Source of the DNA: Agromyces albus
Lineage (GTDB): Bacteria; Actinomycetota; Actinomycetes; Actinomycetales; Microbacteriaceae
Assembly: GCF_030815405.1 (NCBI RefSeq)
Contig: NZ_JAUSWX010000001.1
Coordinates: forward strand, 248,001-312,000
Length of the DNA stretch: 64,000 nt
Reading direction: 5' to 3'
Shown here: positions 8,277 through 17,218 of the stretch, piece after piece
Layout of the letters: each line of letters opens with the position of its first letter
Numbering within the stretch: the first letter of the stretch is position 1
Notes under the pieces: model-generated
What the model was told of the DNA's origin: nothing
The model's input: only the letters and a program-made list of their open reading frames with translations
The model's database searches: none
Made by a program: the position numbers and the translations under genes

Positions 8277-9086
8277 ATGCCTCGCGCCCGCACACTGCTC
8301 GGCCTCGCCGCCGCATCCGCCGCCGTCATCGCGCTCGCCGCCTGCTCGAGCGCCGCGCCCGAGTCGACCGAATCGGCCGCCGGAAACGAGTACGGCCTCG
8401 TGAACGAGGGCACGCTCACGGTCGCGACCGAGGGCACGTATCGTCCGTTCAGCTTCCACGAAGACGGCAGCGGAGACCTCGTCGGCTACGACGTCGAGGT
8501 CGCCGAGGCGGTCGCCGAGAAACTCGATCTCGAGGTCGAGTTCCAGGAGACCCAGTGGGATGCGATCTTCGCGGGGCTCGACGCCGGCCGCTTCGACGTG
8601 ATCGCGAACCAGGTGTCGATCAACCCCGAGCGCGAGGAGAACTACCTCTTCAGCGAGCCCTACACGGTGTCGCCCGGCGTCATCGTCGTGAAGGAGGGCG
8701 ACACGTCGATCTCGAGCTTCGCCGACCTCGCCGGAAAGACCACCGCGCAGTCGCTCACGAGCAACTGGTACACCCTCGCCGAGGAGAACGGCGCGAACGT
8801 CGAGGCCGTCGAGGGCTGGGCGCAGGCCGTGACGCTGCTCGAGCAGGGTCGCGTCGACGCGACGATCAACGACAAGCTCACCTACCTCGACGACGTGCAG
8901 ACGAACGGCGACCGCGGACTCGCGATCGCCGCCGAGACGGATGACCCGTCGCTCAGTGCCTTCGCATTCACCAAGGACAAGGCCGACCTCGTCGCCGCGA
9001 TCGACGCCGCCCTCGAAGAACTGCGCGCCGAGGGCGTGCTCGCCGAGCTCGGCGAGAAGTACTTCGGCGCCGACGTCTCGGAGTAG
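8277..9086 (+). CDS. amino-acid ABC transporter substrate-binding lipoprotein (family 3, cystine-type)
   Basis: A 269-residue periplasmic-binding-type lipoprotein. The signal peptide ends in the lipobox LAAC with Cys23 as the lipidation site. A family 3 solute-binding fold follows: TVATEGTYRPFSFHEDG, GYDVEVAEAVAEKL, WDAIFAGLDAGRFDVIANQVSINPEREENYLFSEPY, and a C-terminal VLAELGEKYFG. The SNWYTLAEENGANVEAVEGWAQAVTLLEQGRVDATIND region resembles cystine-binding TcyA/FliY proteins more than glutamate or arginine binders; that specificity is inference. TGGAG precedes the ATG. It is first in a three-gene importer operon. Confidence 0.92.
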   Translation: MPRARTLLGLAAASAAVIALAACSSAAPESTESAAGNEYGLVNEGTLTVATEGTYRPFSFHEDGSGDLVGYDVEVAEAVAEKLDLEVEFQETQWDAIFAGLDAGRFDVIANQVSINPEREENYLFSEPYTVSPGVIVVKEGDTSISSFADLAGKTTAQSLTSNWYTLAEENGANVEAVEGWAQAVTLLEQGRVDATINDKLTYLDDVQTNGDRGLAIAAETDDPSLSAFAFTKDKADLVAAIDAALEELRAEGVLAELGEKYFGADVSE

Positions 9087-9093
9087 TTCGGCG

Positions 9094-9756
9094 ATGAGCG
9101 GCTGGCAGCTGTTCCTCGATTCCTTCTGGCCGATCGTGGTGGGCGGGGTGACCGGCACGGTGCCGCTCGCCCTCGCCTCGTTCGTGATCGGCCTCGTGCT
9201 CGCGCTCGGGATCGCGCTGCTCCGGCTCGCGAAGAACCGGCTGCTCTCGGGCATCGCCCGGTTCTACGTCTCGGTGGTCCGGGGCACGCCGCTGCTCGTG
9301 CAGCTGTTCGTGATCTTCTACGGCCTGCCGTCGATCGGGCTCACGATCGACCCGTGGCCGAGCGCGATCATCGCCTTCTCGGTCAACGTCGGCGGATACG
9401 CCGCCGAGATCATCCGCGCCGCCATCCTCTCCGTACCGAAGGGGCAGTGGGAGGCCGGGTACACGATCGGGATGTCGCACGCGACCACGTTGCGTCGCGT
9501 CATCCTTCCCCAAGCCGCCCGGGTCTCGGTGCCGCCGCTGTCGAACACCTTCATCTCGCTCGTGAAGGACACCTCGCTGGCCTCGCTCATCCTCGTCACC
9601 GAGCTCTTCCGCGAGGCGCAGCAGATTGCCGCGTTCAGCCAGGAGTTCATGCTGCTCTACCTCGAGGCCGCCCTCATCTACTGGATCTTCTGCCTCGCGC
9701 TCTCGAGCGGGCAGAGCGTCATCGAGAAGAGGTTGGACCGTTATGTCGCACACTGA
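9094..9756 (+). CDS. amino-acid ABC transporter permease
   Basis: A 220-residue membrane permease of the HisM/TcyB type with about five transmembrane helices. The family EAA loop, which contacts the ATPase, is seen as [22 protein letters not shown] near residues 125-145. [17 protein letters not shown] is the conserved segment of polar amino-acid permeases. The start lies seven bases after the stop of the binding-protein gene, and the 3' end overlaps the ATPase gene by 14 bases, so the three genes are co-translated. Confidence 0.94.
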   Translation: MSGWQLFLDSFWPIVVGGVTGTVPLALASFVIGLVLALGIALLRLAKNRLLSGIARFYVSVVRGTPLLVQLFVIFYGLPSIGLTIDPWPSAIIAFSVNVGGYAAEIIRAAILSVPKGQWEAGYTIGMSHATTLRRVILPQAARVSVPPLSNTFISLVKDTSLASLILVTELFREAQQIAAFSQEFMLLYLEAALIYWIFCLALSSGQSVIEKRLDRYVAH

Positions 9757-10549
9757 CGATCCGCTCGCGCCGCCGACCGCGGCATCCGGCGAAGGCATGC
9801 TGCTCACCGTGCGGGGGCTCAGCAAGAGCTTCGGCGACAACCAGGTGCTGCGCTCGATCGACCTCGAGGTGCGACGGGGTGAGGTCGTCGTGCTCATCGG
9901 GCCGAGCGGCTCGGGCAAGACCACGGTGCTGCGCTCGCTCAACGGGCTCGAGACCCCCGACGGCGGCACGATCGCCTTCGCCGGCGCGCCCCAGGTCGAC
10001 TTGAGCCGACCGCTCTCGAAGGCCGACCGCTTCGCCTTGCGCGACCGATCGGCGATGGTGTTCCAGCACCACAACCTCTTCCCCCACCGCACCGTGATCC
10101 AGAACGTCACCGAGGGGCCGGTGCGCGTGCAGCGGATGCCGAAGGCGCAGGCCGAAGCCGAGGCCGAGGCGTTGCTCGACCGGGTGGGACTGCTCGAGAA
10201 GCGCGACGCCTACCCCTTCGAGCTCTCGGGCGGACAGCAGCAGCGCGTCGGAATCGTTCGCGCGCTCGCGCTCAAGCCCGAGCTGCTGCTCTTCGACGAG
10301 CCGACGAGCGCGCTCGACCCCGAGCTCGTCGGCGAGGTGCTCTCGGTCATCAAGGAGCTCGCCGACGAGGGCTGGACGATGGTGGTCGTCACCCACGAGC
10401 TGAGCTTCGCGCGGCAGGCCGCCGACGAGGTGCTCTTCATGGATGCCGGGGTGGTCGTCGAACGCGGCGCGCCCGAACAGATCTTCACGAAGCCGAAGCA
10501 CGAGCGCACTCGGCGCTTCCTCGACCGCATCCTGCGCCCGCTCGACTGA
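9743..10549 (+). CDS. amino-acid ABC transporter ATP-binding protein
   Basis: A 268-residue ABC ATPase. Walker A is GPSGSGKTT (53-61); the Q loop is [13 protein letters not shown]; the signature is [17 protein letters not shown]; Walker B is [14 protein letters not shown]; and the switch His is in VVTHELSFA. It powers the permease encoded directly upstream. The ATG at 9743 lies inside the last codons of the permease gene. An N-terminal extension of about 18 residues ([14 protein letters not shown]) precedes the core. The operon ends here. Confidence 0.94.
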   Translation: MSHTDDPLAPPTAASGEGMLLTVRGLSKSFGDNQVLRSIDLEVRRGEVVVLIGPSGSGKTTVLRSLNGLETPDGGTIAFAGAPQVDLSRPLSKADRFALRDRSAMVFQHHNLFPHRTVIQNVTEGPVRVQRMPKAQAEAEAEALLDRVGLLEKRDAYPFELSGGQQQRVGIVRALALKPELLLFDEPTSALDPELVGEVLSVIKELADEGWTMVVVTHELSFARQAADEVLFMDAGVVVERGAPEQIFTKPKHERTRRFLDRILRPLD

Positions 10550-10589
10550 ACCGGTAGACGCGCGCCCGACAGGGGCAGATCATGGGTGC

Positions 10590-11717
10590 ATGACGACGAA
10601 CGTCATGATCCTCGGAGCCGGTTTCGGCGGGCTGGAGTTGGCGAGCCTCCTGTCGGATCGCCTCGCCGGCGATGTCGACGTGACCCTCGTCGACCACAGC
10701 GACGCGTTCGTGTTCGGCTTCTCCAAGCTGGAGATCCTCTTCGGACACCAGACCCGGGAACAGGTGCGGATTCCCTACCGCTCGATCCGGAGGGCGGGCG
10801 TGGAGTTCCGTCGGGAACGGGTGCTCGCGATCGACCCCGCGGCGCGTCGTGTCGTCACCGACGCGACCGTGTACGACCCCGACGTGATCGTGGTGGCGCT
10901 CGGTGCCGACTACGACGTGGATGCGACCCCGGGCTTCGCCGACGGGGGCTTCGAGTACTACACCGTCGCCGGCGCCGAGCGGCTCCGCGATGAGCTGGAG
11001 GCGTTCCGCGGGGGCAGGGTGATGCTCGCCGTCCTCTCCATTCCGTTCAAGTGCCCGCCGGCGCCGTACGAGGCGATCCTGCTCCTTCACGACCGTCTCG
11101 TCAGTCGCGGCATCCGTGACGCCGCCGACCTCCACGTGGTCAGCCCGCAGCCGGCGCCGATTCCGGTGTCACCGCCGACGTCGGCTGCCCTCGAACGGGC
11201 GATGGCGGAGCGCGGGATCGCGTACACGAAGCGTCACCGGGTCTATGGGATCGACCCCCGCGCGAAGGTCGCGCATTTCAAGGACCACGACGAGCCGTAC
11301 GACCTGTTCGTCGGTGTTCCGGTGCACAAAGTTCCCGACGTGCTCGTCGAGGCCGGCCTGACGGAGAACGGCTGGGTCGCGGTCGACCCGCGCACGATGC
11401 AGACCCGGTACCCAGGGGTGTACGCCATCGGCGACTGCGCCGAGACCGGCATCCCCAAGGCCGGCACCTTCGCCGAGAGCGCCGCGCACGTCGTGGCAGA
11501 CGGCATCGCCCGCAGCATCCGGGGGGCCGGTGAGCTCGCGCCGGGAGGCACCGGGCTCTGTTACGTGGAGTTCGGCGATGGCCGGGTCGGCCGCGTCGAC
11601 GTCGACTTCCACGCCGAAGGTGGCCCGACCGCGCCGCTCCTCGGCCCCTCAGCGGCATACGTCGCTGAGAAGGCGGAGTTCGGCACGGCACGGCGCGCCC
11701 GTTGGTTCGGAGCCTGA
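10590..11717 (+). CDS. NAD(P)/FAD-dependent oxidoreductase, sulfide:quinone oxidoreductase-like
   Basis: A 375-residue pyridine-nucleotide-disulfide-type flavoprotein. The N-terminal FAD loop is ILGAGFGGLELASLL (7-21), and the C-terminal FAD site is YAIGDCAETGIPKAG. The internal IPFKCPPAPYEA (Cys155) is the sequence found in sulfide:quinone oxidoreductases and flavocytochrome c sulfide dehydrogenases, in place of the NADH domain of NDH-2. A quinone- or sulfide-linked redox role is likely, but only this one candidate redox cysteine is plain in that region. The start at 10590 gives the flavin loop at the usual distance. It appears monocistronic. Confidence 0.82.
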   Translation: MTTNVMILGAGFGGLELASLLSDRLAGDVDVTLVDHSDAFVFGFSKLEILFGHQTREQVRIPYRSIRRAGVEFRRERVLAIDPAARRVVTDATVYDPDVIVVALGADYDVDATPGFADGGFEYYTVAGAERLRDELEAFRGGRVMLAVLSIPFKCPPAPYEAILLLHDRLVSRGIRDAADLHVVSPQPAPIPVSPPTSAALERAMAERGIAYTKRHRVYGIDPRAKVAHFKDHDEPYDLFVGVPVHKVPDVLVEAGLTENGWVAVDPRTMQTRYPGVYAIGDCAETGIPKAGTFAESAAHVVADGIARSIRGAGELAPGGTGLCYVEFGDGRVGRVDVDFHAEGGPTAPLLGPSAAYVAEKAEFGTARRARWFGA

Positions 11718-11833
11718 CTCGCGTCCCCTCGCCCTGCCCTGGTCTCGGCATACCGCCGGGTTCGCGCTCCTCGCGTCGGACGCCCCGCTGCACTTCCGAG
11801 GTGCGGCAGAGGCGCAGGGCGTACCGTGGAGGC

Positions 11834-12601
11834 ATGCCCGCTCGCATCCCCGGAGTCGACGCTCCGGGAGCGCGGGCGATTGGGGCCAGGCAGGCGAGGC
11901 AGGCGCTCGGCGTGTTCCGGCTCCTCGTCGCGGCACTCGAGATCGTGGCGCTCATCGGCAACTTCCAGTACGTGCTGGGCTTCCGGTTCTTCGCGACCGC
12001 CAACTTCTTCAGCTACTTCACCATCCAGTCGGCCATGATCGCCGTCGTGACCCTCGCCATCGGGGCGGCGTTCGCACTGTTCACGCCGCGGGATCCCGCG
12101 TGGCTCGGGGTGCTGCGCACGATGGTGACGGTGTACCTGCTCGTCTCGGGCATCGTGTTCGGGCTCATCGTCGTGCAGGCGTCGTCGCGCGACTACCGAG
12201 TCGACGTGCCGTGGTCGGACACACTCCTGCACTTCATCGTGCCCGCCCTCGCGATCGTGGCGTGGACCGTCGACGGTGTCATCGCCGTGAACCCCCGAGT
12301 GCCGTGGACGACGGTGGGCTGGGTGCTCGTGTTCCCGACGCTCTGGCTCGTCTACACGCTCATCCGCGGCGCGGATGTGGGGTGGTACCCCTACTTCTTC
12401 CTCGACGAGGCGCAGGTCGGTGGTGCGCTCGGCGTCGCGCTCTACTGTGCCGTCGTGCTCGCGATCTTCGTGGGGCTCACTGCTGGGTTCGTGGCGCTCC
12501 ATCGGAGACTGTGGCGTAGGGCGCGAGGTCGGCGAGGATCGCCTCACGAAACTCGTCGTCTTCGAGCCCCTCGAGTCGAGTCGCCTGCGTCGCTGCGATG
12601 A
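11834..12601 (+). CDS. Pr6Pr family membrane protein
   Basis: A 255-residue integral membrane protein with about six transmembrane helices. Pr6Pr-type features are [15 protein letters not shown], the [14 protein letters not shown] helix with a conserved His, and [11 protein letters not shown] before the last helix. The function of this actinobacterial family is not established. GGAGG overlaps the region just before the ATG at 11834. The hydrophobic core ends near residue 225. The remaining basic tail ([19 protein letters not shown]) is encoded on DNA that also carries the last 42 codons of the convergent amine oxidase, a 125-base 3' overlap. Confidence 0.85.
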   Translation: MPARIPGVDAPGARAIGARQARQALGVFRLLVAALEIVALIGNFQYVLGFRFFATANFFSYFTIQSAMIAVVTLAIGAAFALFTPRDPAWLGVLRTMVTVYLLVSGIVFGLIVVQASSRDYRVDVPWSDTLLHFIVPALAIVAWTVDGVIAVNPRVPWTTVGWVLVFPTLWLVYTLIRGADVGWYPYFFLDEAQVGGALGVALYCAVVLAIFVGLTAGFVALHRRLWRRARGRRGSPHETRRLRAPRVESPASLR

Positions 12602-13970
12602 GGCCGAACAGGATCGGTTCGCCTGACTCGGCGCCGACGTCGACCCACGCCGAGACGGCGACGGGCTCGCCGACCACGGTGAGCAGCTCGATCGGCGGCA
12701 CCGAAGCTACGGCGGGTTCCGACCGCCAGAACGCCGAATCGAAGCGCAGCCAGACGGTGTCGACAAGGCCCACGCCGAGCAGCGAGATCGCGCGCTGGTG
12801 CAACAGCGGCAGCGCCGGGCTGAACTGCAGGGTGTCGGTCTTCAGCACGCCGAGCGGCACGGTGACGATCGCACGGTCGGCGGTGAGCGACTCGCCCGAG
12901 TCGAGGCGCAGGCTGACGCGCTCGTCGCTGTAGGCGATGCGCGTGACGGCGCTCTGCACGGCGACGTCGACCGTGCTCGCGAGCGCATCGACGTAGTCGG
13001 CGAACCGGCCCGTGACGATGCGCACGGGGTCGTCGAGTTGCGACGGGTCGAAGCTGCGGGCCGACACCCGGCTCGACGTGGCCCCGGTCGACGGCTCCAC
13101 CCCGGTCACGATGGTGTGCGCGAGCCAGTCGGCCGGACTCACACCGGCGGTGTCGGATGTCACGGGCAGCGGCACCGCGCCAGAGCCCACGAGTGCGGCG
13201 GCGAGCGAGACATGGCCCGGCTGGGTCCCTGCCCACGCGTGCGCCTGGGCGATCGCGTCGGGTCCGGTGGAGGGAATCGCGACCGGCACGCCGCTTGCGG
13301 TGCGCGCCTCGATCCTCGGCTGGAACAGGCTGGTGTCGACGGATGCCTCGGCCAGGCCCTCGAGGAGCTGCGCGTGATCGCCGACGAAGGCGGCGCCGAG
13401 CTCGACCGAACGGTCGAAGGCGTCGTCGTCGACGGAGCGCACGCGGCCGCCCACGCGATCTCGCGCCTCGAGCACGACGACCTCGAAGCCCGCGTCGACG
13501 AGCTCGCGAGCCGCGGTGAGCCCCGCGATGCCCGCGCCCACGACGACCACGCGCTCGCCGGGTTCGGCGAGTCGCGCGAGGTCGTCGGCGGCGCGCAACC
13601 CCGAGCTTCTGGCCCCACGCACGGTGCCCGGGGCATCCGTGTCGCAGGCCTCGCCGGCGAAGAAGACCCGAGACGCGACGGGCTGGGAGAGCATGGCCCG
13701 CAAGCGCGGGTCGACGCCGGCCGCGTCGAAGCTGAAGGCACCGCGCGCGAAGGGATCTGCGCCCCAGCGCGAGCGATGCATGGCCGTGGGCAGCGGCACG
13801 CCGTTCGTCGGCGTGGGCGAGGGCGAGGGAGTCGGCGTGGGCGTGGCGGTGGGCGAAGGCGTCGGCTGCGGCCCCGTGCAGCTGGCGAGGACGACGGTCG
13901 CGATGCCCGAGAGGGAGGCGGCGAGGAAAGTTCGCCGGGGCATGCCGCCGGGCGTCGCCCGTGAGTCCAT
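12477..13970 (-). CDS. flavin amine oxidase with circularly permuted domain order, Tat/lipoprotein signal
   Basis: A 497-residue exported flavoprotein. [21 protein letters not shown] looks like a Tat signal with a lipobox ending at Cys31, followed by a Thr/Pro/Ser linker (residues 34-56). In ordinary amine oxidases the order is GxGxxG, substrate domain, then a C-terminal FAGEx...GTVxGAxxSG segment. Here that C-terminal segment comes first: [16 protein letters not shown] (67-81), [22 protein letters not shown] (103-124). The FAD loop [21 protein letters not shown] follows at 141-161, and the protein ends where the W-x-x-DPF region would normally begin. Substrate is unknown. The Met10 start (13943) is an alternative. 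The 3' end overlaps the Pr6Pr gene. Confidence 0.85.
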   Translation of the reverse strand: MDSRATPGGMPRRTFLAASLSGIATVVLASCTGPQPTPSPTATPTPTPSPSPTPTNGVPLPTAMHRSRWGADPFARGAFSFDAAGVDPRLRAMLSQPVASRVFFAGEACDTDAPGTVRGARSSGLRAADDLARLAEPGERVVVVGAGIAGLTAARELVDAGFEVVVLEARDRVGGRVRSVDDDAFDRSVELGAAFVGDHAQLLEGLAEASVDTSLFQPRIEARTASGVPVAIPSTGPDAIAQAHAWAGTQPGHVSLAAALVGSGAVPLPVTSDTAGVSPADWLAHTIVTGVEPSTGATSSRVSARSFDPSQLDDPVRIVTGRFADYVDALASTVDVAVQSAVTRIAYSDERVSLRLDSGESLTADRAIVTVPLGVLKTDTLQFSPALPLLHQRAISLLGVGLVDTVWLRFDSAFWRSEPAVASVPPIELLTVVGEPVAVSAWVDVGAESGEPILFGLIAATQATRLEGLEDDEFREAILADLAPYATVSDGAPRTQQ

Positions 13971-13992
13971 GGATTCAGGCTAGCCGACGCGG

Positions 13993-14047
13993 CCCCGGTG
14001 GTTGAGTAGGCACCGAAGCAGCCGGCCCCGCTACTCGACCACCGGGG
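13993..14047. repeat. interspersed palindromic repeat, full copy
   Basis: CCCCGGTGGTTGAGTAG (13993-14009) and CTACTCGACCACCGGGG (14031-14047) form a 17-bp stem with one G-T pair; the loop contains CACCGAAGCAGCCGG. It lies between the amine oxidase start and the 3' end of the aminotransferase gene. Related copies are at 18882, 20201 and 20979. Confidence 0.85.
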
Positions 14048-14051
14048 TGCC

Positions 14052-15488
14052 TCAGCCGGCGACGTACCCGTCGGAGATGCCGAGCGCGTCGTCGATGATG
14101 TCGAGCCCCCGCACGAGCTCGGCTTCAGTGATGATGAGCGGTGGCGCGACGTGCAGGCGGTTGAAGTGCACGAACGGCCACAGCCCGGCCTGCTTGCACG
14201 CCGCAGCGACGGCGGCAATCGGCGCGGCATCCGTTCCCGACGCATTGAACGGCACGAGCGGCTCGCGGGTCGCACGGTCGCGCACGAGCTCGATCGCCCA
14301 GAACAGCCCGCGTCCGCGCACCTCGCCGACCGACGGATGCGCCGCTGCGATCTCGCGCAGGCGGGGCTCGACGACGCGCGACCCGAGGTCGCGAACGCGG
14401 TCGAGGATGCCGTCGCGCTCGAACACCTCGAACGTCGCGACACCCGCGGCGCACGCGAGCGGATGCCCCGAATAGGTGAGACCGCCAGCGAAGGCCACCG
14501 TGTCGAAGTGCGACGCGATGCGTTGCGAGATGACCACGCCGCCGAGCGGCACGTAGCCGGAGTTCACGCCCTTGGCGAAGGTGATGAGGTCGGGCACGAC
14601 GCCGAAGGCGTTCACCGCGAACCACTCGCCGACCCGGCCGAAGCCGACCATGACCTCGTCGGCGATGTAGACGATGCCGAACCGGTCGCAGAGCTCGCGG
14701 ACGCCGGCGAGGTAGCCGGGCGGCGGCACGAGCACGCCGTTCGTGCCCACGATCGTCTCGATGATGATCGCCGCGATCGTGCGGGCGCCCTCGAGGGTGA
14801 TGACCTGCTCGAGGTGGGCGAGGGCGCGCTCGGCCTCTTCGGCCTCGTTCGAGGCGTGGAACGAGGAGCGGTACGGATACGGCCCGAGGAAGTGCGCGAC
14901 GCTGCCGTCCGACGGCTCGTTCGGCCAGCGGCGCGGGTCGCCCGTGAGCGAGATCGCCGTGGCCGTGCCGCCGTGGTAACTGCGGTACATCGACAGCACC
15001 TTGCGCCGGCCCGTCACGGCCCGCGCCATCCGCACGGCGTATTCGTTGGCGTCGGCGCCGCCGTTCGTGAAGAACACCTTGTCGAGGTCGCCCGGCGCGA
15101 CCTCGCCGATGCGGCGGGCGAGCTCGCCCCGCACGTCGTTCGCCATCGACGGCTGGATCGTCGCGAGCCGGCCCGCCTGCTGCTGGATCGCCGCGACGAG
15201 GTCGGGGTGCTGGTGCCCGAGGTTGAGGTTCACGAGCTGGCTCGAGAAGTCGAGGAAGGCGTTGCCCTCGTAGTCCCAGAAGGTCGAGCCCTCGCCCGCC
15301 GCGATCGGCAGCGGGTCGATGAGGGCTTGCGCGCTCCACGAGTGGAACACGTGCGCGCGGTCGTCGGCGCGCACCTGCGCCTCGGCCGAGGCGTCGGGCA
15401 GCGGATGCCGCGAGCCGTGCCGGTCGGCGTACGTCGCCGTCGCGGCATCCGTCTCCGTGCCGCCGGCCTTCGTGATCGTGTCGGTCAT
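14052..15488 (-). CDS. class III omega-aminotransferase
   Basis: A 478-residue PLP-dependent aminotransferase of fold type I, subgroup II. Key sites are the GG of TNGGADANEYAVRMAR that bind PLP phosphate, YRSYHGGT, the cofactor Asp in YIADEVMVGFGR (Asp277), and the Schiff-base lysine Lys306 in FAKGVNSGYVPLGG. The protein transfers an omega-amino group to a keto acid. It sits downstream of a methylmalonate-semialdehyde dehydrogenase gene on the same strand, with a PucR regulator divergent. That grouping suggests beta-alanine or 3-aminoisobutyrate as donor, giving malonate or methylmalonate semialdehyde for the dehydrogenase (inference). A large hairpin lies in front of the start. Confidence 0.9.
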   Translation of the reverse strand: MTDTITKAGGTETDAATATYADRHGSRHPLPDASAEAQVRADDRAHVFHSWSAQALIDPLPIAAGEGSTFWDYEGNAFLDFSSQLVNLNLGHQHPDLVAAIQQQAGRLATIQPSMANDVRGELARRIGEVAPGDLDKVFFTNGGADANEYAVRMARAVTGRRKVLSMYRSYHGGTATAISLTGDPRRWPNEPSDGSVAHFLGPYPYRSSFHASNEAEEAERALAHLEQVITLEGARTIAAIIIETIVGTNGVLVPPPGYLAGVRELCDRFGIVYIADEVMVGFGRVGEWFAVNAFGVVPDLITFAKGVNSGYVPLGGVVISQRIASHFDTVAFAGGLTYSGHPLACAAGVATFEVFERDGILDRVRDLGSRVVEPRLREIAAAHPSVGEVRGRGLFWAIELVRDRATREPLVPFNASGTDAAPIAAVAAACKQAGLWPFVHFNRLHVAPPLIITEAELVRGLDIIDDALGISDGYVAG

Positions 15489-15511
15489 GGTTGGCCTTTC
15501 GCTCGTTCGTT

Positions 15512-15565
15512 GAGATGACGCAAGTCGACGTTCAACGTCGTTGGAACGTCGATTCGCGTCATCTC
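15512..15565 (-). promoter_or_regulatory. intercistronic hairpin before the aminotransferase gene
   Basis: Two 22-base arms (15512-15533 and 15544-15565) pair at 20 of 22 positions; the outer arm sequences are GAGATGACGC and GCGTCATCTC, with a 10-base loop. The element lies between the dehydrogenase stop and the aminotransferase start, leaving only about 23 bases to the start codon. It could terminate, attenuate or stabilise the operon mRNA. Confidence 0.6.
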
Positions 15566-15587
15566 GTGAGGTCGTGCCCGGGACGGG

Positions 15588-17073
15588 CTAGTGGTTGCTC
15601 GGGAAGCCGAGGTTGATCTGCGACTCGCTCGGCTCGGGCCAGCGCGAGGTGACGACCTTCGAGCGGGTGTAGAAGTGCACCGACTCGGGGCCGTAGATGT
15701 GCGAGTCGCCGAAGAGCGAGCTCTTCCAGCCGCCGAACGAGTAAGCGCCGATCGGCACCGGGATCGGCACGTTCACGCCGACCATGCCGACCTCGATGTC
15801 GAACTCGAACCGGCGGGCGGTGCCGCCGTCGCGCGTGAAGATCGCGACGCCGTTCGCGAAGCGGTTCGCGTTGATGAGCTCGACCGCGTCTTCGTACGTC
15901 TCGACGCGCACGACCGAGAGCACCGGGCCGAAGATCTCGTCGTCGTACACGTTCATGCCGGGCTTCACGTGGTCGACGAGGCTGACGCCCACGAAGAATC
16001 CGTCGCCGTCGAACTCCTGCGTCGTGCCGTCGACGACGACCGTGGCGCCCTCAGCTGCAGCGCCGGTCACGTAGGAGGCGACCTTGTCGCGGTGCTCGCG
16101 CGTGATGAGCGGACCCATCTCGCTCGCGGCATCCGTGCCGTCGCCGATCCGCAGCGCGCCCATGCGCGAGCGCACCGCCTCGACGAGGTCGTCGGCGACG
16201 TCGCCCACCGCGACAAGCACCGACACGGCCATGCACCGCTCGCCGGCCGAGCCGTAGGCGGCCGAGACCGCGGCATCCGCTGCACCCTCGAGGTCGGCGT
16301 CGGGCATGACGACCATGTGGTTCTTCGCGCCGCCGAGCGCCTGCACGCGCTTGCCGTTGCCGGCCGCCCGCTCGTAGATCGACTTCGCGATGGGCGTCGA
16401 TCCGACAAAGCTCACGGCGCGAACGTCGGAGGAGTCGAGGATCGTGTCGACCGCCACCTTGTCGCCGTGCACGACGTTGAGCACGCCATCGGGGAGTCCG
16501 GCCTCCTGGAAGAGCTTCGCGAGGAAGAGCGACGCGCTCGGGTCCTTCTCCGACGGCTTCAGCACGACGGTGTTGCCGCACGCGATCGCGGACGTGACCA
16601 TCCAGAGCGGCACCATGACGGGGAAGTTGAACGGCGTGATCGCTCCGACGACGCCCACCGGTTGCTTCACGGAGTGCACGTCGACTCCGCGAGCGACCTG
16701 CTCGGAGTGCTCGCCCTTCAGGAGGTGAACGAGCCCCGCGGCGAACTCGACGTTCTCGATGCCGCGCGAGATCTCGCCCGCGGCATCCGAGAGCACCTTG
16801 CCGTGCTCGCTCGTGAGGATCGCCGCGAGCTCGGGGGTGCGCTCCTTCAGCAGCTGGCGCAGGCGGAAGAAGACGTCGGCACGCCTGATGAGGCCCGTCG
16901 AGCGCCAGCCCGGCAACGCCGCCTTCGCCGCCGCGATGGCGGCTTCGATCTCGGCGACCGAGGCGAACGCCACGTCGTGCTGCTGCTGCCCGGTGGCCGG
17001 TGTTGAAGACGGGGCCGGTGCGCTCGGCGTCGGCCGACTCCTGGCCGTTGATGAAGTGGCGGATGAGGCTCAT
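15588..17073 (-). CDS. mmsA: CoA-acylating methylmalonate-semialdehyde dehydrogenase, apparent frameshift at 17001
   Basis: CoA-acylating aldehyde dehydrogenase converting methylmalonate or malonate semialdehyde to propionyl- or acetyl-CoA. Diagnostic motifs are PFNFPVMVPLWM, GGAKNHMVVMPDADL (no general-base Glu, as in this subfamily) and the nucleophile in GSAGERCMAVSV. The natural start is the ATG at 17073, with GAAGGAG four to five bases upstream, giving MSLIRHFINGQESADAERTG and then PVFN. After codon 24 the frame breaks: one extra base (T on the plus strand at 17001) separates FN from PATGQQQHDV in the next frame. Removing it restores a normal 494-residue protein. Without correction only a GTG at 16973, lacking a binding site, remains. 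Sequence error or real lesion cannot be told apart here. Confidence 0.85.
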
Positions 17074-17218
17074 GGAGCTCCTTCGGTGGCGTGCGTGAGG
17101 CGTGAAGAGCGGCGTGAGTGACGGATGCCTCACCGCCGCGAATCGGCTCCGGACAGAATGCCCGACCGCTCGACTAGGCTGGTGCTCCCAGTGTTCCATA
17201 GGCAGAAGGGACGAGCCG

